Of a stretch of DNA of 16,593 nt, positions 14,938 to 16,593 are shown piece after piece (position 1 is the first letter of the stretch; every line of letters begins with the position of its first letter). The notes beneath the pieces were generated by a model. The model searched no databases, was not told the DNA's origin, and was given only the letters and a program-made list of their open reading frames with translations. This DNA comes from Lactobacillus amylolyticus DSM 11664 (GTDB lineage: Bacteria; Bacillota; Bacilli; Lactobacillales; Lactobacillaceae). The position numbers were made by a program, and so were the translations under genes. The stretch is from the NCBI RefSeq assembly GCF_000178475.1, contig NZ_ADNY01000024.1, positions 1-16,593 on the forward strand. The letters are read 5' to 3'.

Positions 14938-14945
14938 CAGAGAAA
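14938..14945. repeat. IS target-site duplication, left copy
   Basis: CAGAGAAA directly before the left inverted repeat; identical to the copy at 16317-16324. Eight bp is normal for IS256-family elements. Confidence 0.95.
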
Positions 14946-14969
14946 GAAACTGTCAAATCTTTTGTGTAA
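14946..14969. repeat. IS left terminal inverted repeat
   Basis: 24 bp ending ...TTTTGTGTAA, matching the right end in inverted orientation with 4 mismatches. Confidence 0.9.
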
Positions 14970-15006
14970 ATAGATCTTTCTCATAGATTGATTTTTTATT
15001 ATTTAT

Positions 15007-16182
15007 TTAATCGAAGTAAGATTCTAAGGTGTCCTGAACCTGACCAAAGCCTTTGTGAATTCGGTTGAAGTAGCGGTCATTGTAGCTCATTGCCAGAATG
15101 CCAATGAAAGTATCAAGCGACTGTTCAGTCGGAAACTCTGCTTTGGGCTTAGGCTTGCGCTTAATGACGTTGTTAAAAGATTCAATCATGTTGGTAGAGT
15201 AAATTGAAGCTCTGATCTGCTTAGGATAATTGTAGAAGACCAGCAGGTCCGGCTCGATGTCTTTCAGGTTTCTTATGACATGATTATAACTCTTGTCCCA
15301 TTTGGCATAGAAGGCATGCAATATATCAACAGCGGCTGCTTTATTGGCTTGCTGGTGAATCTGCTTGAATTCGTTCATAATTGCCTCGCGATCCTCCACG
15401 CGTACTTTAGCGCAGATATTACGCATGACATGAACCAAGCAACGCTGGAAATGAGCTTGAGGATAGGTCTTTGCCAGTGCTGTCTTCATGCCCACAACGC
15501 CATCTAAAAGAAAAAGCTCTACTTGCTCTAAGCCACGAGATTTCATGCTTTGGAGCAGCTCCGTCCAGACTTCAATGTTTTCATTGGGCGCAATGCAGTA
15601 GTCGATAACTTCCTTGTGGCCATTAGGTTTGATACCAATGGCAATATAGACAGCTTCACGTTCAAAAGTTTCTCGGCGCAGAGGAACGTAGGTAGCGTCT
15701 AGATAAACACAGAAGAACTTATCGCTAAGCTTACGCTTGTGATAAGCCTCTACCTTGGGGATCATCTGCTTAGAAATATTGGATACTTGAGCGGGGCTGT
15801 AATGGCTGCCATACATTTTTTCAATCAAGTCAGCTATCTCTCTGGTAGTTACGCCTTTAGAGTAAAGCTTGATGATCATGTTTTCCAACACATCTGCATG
15901 CTGCTTGTAGTCAGGCAGCGTGTGCTGATGAAACAGGCCGTTGCGGTCTCGTGGCACCTGGATTTCAATTTCGCCAAACTGCGTATCCACCTTGCGAAAG
16001 TAGGCACCGTTCCTAGAATTGCCGGTATTCCAGCCGTCTCTTGCATAAGGATCATAGCCTAAAAACGCAGTTAGTTCAGCTTCTAACAAGTCATTAACTG
16101 CCTGTTGTAGTTCTTTACGCAATAAATCATTTATTTTGTCTTGATTATTGGAGTGCTTGAGCAATATTTTTGGTAAAATCAT
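15007..16182 (-). CDS. IS256-family (mutator type) transposase
   Basis: A 391-residue DDE transposase of the Transposase_mut family. The N-terminal DNA-binding half includes AELTAFLGYDPYARDGWNTGNSRNG (about 36-59). The catalytic residues appear in the family contexts: D162 (YLDATYVPL), D227 (LLDGVVGMK) and E334 (STNMIESFNNVIKRK), with the C-x2-H motif at CLVH (248-251). Length matches active members and the frame is unbroken. The ATG at 16182 is preceded by a large hairpin that pairs with the likely ribosome binding site (AGAGGAAC), which should limit translation from transcripts that start outside the element. Probably active. Confidence 0.95.
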   Translation of the reverse strand: MILPKILLKHSNNQDKINDLLRKELQQAVNDLLEAELTAFLGYDPYARDGWNTGNSRNGAYFRKVDTQFGEIEIQVPRDRNGLFHQHTLPDYKQHADVLENMIIKLYSKGVTTREIADLIEKMYGSHYSPAQVSNISKQMIPKVEAYHKRKLSDKFFCVYLDATYVPLRRETFEREAVYIAIGIKPNGHKEVIDYCIAPNENIEVWTELLQSMKSRGLEQVELFLLDGVVGMKTALAKTYPQAHFQRCLVHVMRNICAKVRVEDREAIMNEFKQIHQQANKAAAVDILHAFYAKWDKSYNHVIRNLKDIEPDLLVFYNYPKQIRASIYSTNMIESFNNVIKRKPKPKAEFPTEQSLDTFIGILAMSYNDRYFNRIHKGFGQVQDTLESYFD

Positions 16183-16187
16183 TCATG

Positions 16188-16253
16188 AAGGAGTTCCTCT
16201 TTCTGTATGTGTTTTTTGTTCAAACCAATCATACGAGAAAGGAACTCCTTTTT
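16188..16253. terminator. Long hairpin at the transposase start; SD-sequestering, terminator on plus strand
   Basis: AAGGAGTTCC (16188-16197) pairs with GGAACTCCTT (16241-16250). Pairing continues inward with small bulges to GTATG (16205-16209) and CATAC (16230-16234), loop 16210-16229. On the plus strand the stem is followed by TTTTTC, so it can end transcription heading for the DegV gene. In transposase mRNA that reads through from outside, the same stem hides the ribosome binding site. Confidence 0.7.
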
Positions 16254-16271
16254 CTAATATTTTAAGAAATT

Positions 16272-16300
16272 AATTTAAGGAATCATTCATCCTTACACAA
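16272..16300 (-). promoter_or_regulatory. Candidate transposase promoter starting in the right end
   Basis: On the minus strand TTGTGT (16300-16295, inside the inverted repeat), 17-nt spacer, TAAATT (16277-16272). Four of six consensus bases in each box. Confidence 0.4.
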
Positions 16301-16316
16301 ACTATTTTACAGTCTC
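16293..16316. repeat. IS right terminal inverted repeat
   Basis: 24 bp, the inverted partner of 14946-14969, directly before the right target duplication. Confidence 0.9.
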
Positions 16317-16324
16317 CAGAGAAA
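16317..16324. repeat. IS target-site duplication, right copy
   Basis: CAGAGAAA, identical to 14938-14945. Confidence 0.95.
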
Positions 16325-16343
16325 ATTAATGGAGGGACCAATT

Positions 16344-16593
16344 ATGAAAATTGCTGTCTTAACAGATAGTTCCGCATATTTATCAAAAGAGGATCAAGAA
16401 AAATACCACATTGATGTCATTCCTATCCCAATTATTTGGGGTGATAAAACTTATAAGGACTTAATTGATATCGGCTATGAGGAGTTTTATCAAAAACTTG
16501 AACATGCTGAAACGTTACCAACTACCTCTCAACCCTCAACCGGTGAGGTTCAAAAATATTTGGATCGTTATGTTGATGAGGGCTATACGGATG
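16344..16593 (+). CDS. DegV-family fatty-acid-binding protein, cut by window end
   Basis: The first 83 residues of a DegV/FakB-like protein, a lipid carrier that presents bound fatty acid to FakA. It begins MKIAVLTDSSAYLSKED, with the TDSS lipid-head-group motif, and has TTSQPS at 60-65, both hallmarks of the family. It is homologous to the broken gene at 4025-4903 but not identical, so it is a paralogue, not a recent copy. GGAGGG (16331-16336) lies 7 nt before the ATG. The IS insertion ends 19 nt before the start codon (after the target duplication), so the ribosome binding site is kept but any promoter to the left is now 1.4 kb away, beyond a terminator-like hairpin. Expression may be lost or altered. 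The rest of the gene is not in view. Confidence 0.92.
   Translation, partial: MKIAVLTDSSAYLSKEDQEKYHIDVIPIPIIWGDKTYKDLIDIGYEEFYQKLEHAETLPTTSQPSTGEVQKYLDRYVDEGYTD

Larger units (their letters stand above)
14946..16316 (-). mobile_element. Complete IS256-family insertion sequence (IS1201-like)
   Basis: A 1371-bp element bounded by 24-bp imperfect terminal inverted repeats: GAAACTGTCAAATC... at 14946-14969 and the complement of 16293-16316, GAGACTGTAAAATA..., 20 of 24 identical. It is flanked by perfect 8-bp duplications CAGAGAAA. It carries one intact transposase gene on the minus strand. Its base composition is visibly richer in G/C than the flanks. Size, family and host type fit IS1201 of L. 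helveticus, but the identity is from memory. It split the region between the fhs promoter and a DegV gene. Intact ends and exact duplications indicate a recent and probably still mobile copy. Confidence 0.95.

Noticed and set aside
1..16593. CRISPR array, tRNA or rRNA genes, prophage
   Set aside because: No regularly spaced repeats, no cloverleaf-like or rRNA sequence and no phage genes were recognised; the only mobile element is the IS.

Overview
The window looks like chromosomal DNA of a low-GC Gram-positive bacterium of the Lactobacillus acidophilus/helveticus group. Reasons: AT-rich intergenic DNA, GGAGG-type ribosome binding sites, extended -10 promoters (TGnTATAAT), a XerS-type single recombinase, RqcH, and an IS256-family element resembling IS1201. 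Three broken genes plus an IS in 16.6 kb suit L. helveticus, which is known for gene decay and IS load. The species is an inference.

Layout, left to right. (1) 20-1262: an XRE-type regulator gene (minus) with a perfect palindrome in front of it, about 360 bases with no gene, then a VOC/glyoxalase-family gene broken by three single-base frameshifts. (2) 1381-2801: a perfect 30-bp inverted-repeat site whose centre resembles streptococcal/lactococcal difSL, a terminator, and xerS. This is probably the chromosome-dimer resolution locus, so the window probably lies near the replication terminus. (3) 2954-5389: an adenosine deaminase gene broken by a 10-bp tandem duplication, a shared terminator, a DegV-family gene with a nonsense codon at position 20, and a MarR-family regulator. 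(4) 5731-7422: rqcH, with a bidirectional terminator behind it. (5) 7479-14779 (minus): a tightly packed operon fhs-lspA-rluD-carA-carB. (6) 14938-16324: a complete IS256-family insertion with 24-bp imperfect ends and a perfect 8-bp target duplication. It sits 19 nt before the start of a second DegV-family gene that runs off the window.

The most striking feature is the carA-carB pair. Both reading frames are intact and full length, but the residues that define all three active sites of carbamoyl-phosphate synthetase are replaced. The glutaminase Cys is Gly and its His is Asn. The Mg-binding Glu-x-Asn motif of both ATP-grasp halves is Thr-Ile-Lys or Gln-Ile-Lys, and the glycine-rich ATP loops are gone. 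The C-terminal allosteric (MGS-like) domain is much better kept. This looks like a co-evolved pseudo-enzyme pair rather than an ordinary pseudogene, and it may have a regulatory or otherwise new role.

No tRNA, rRNA, CRISPR array, prophage or replication origin was recognised.
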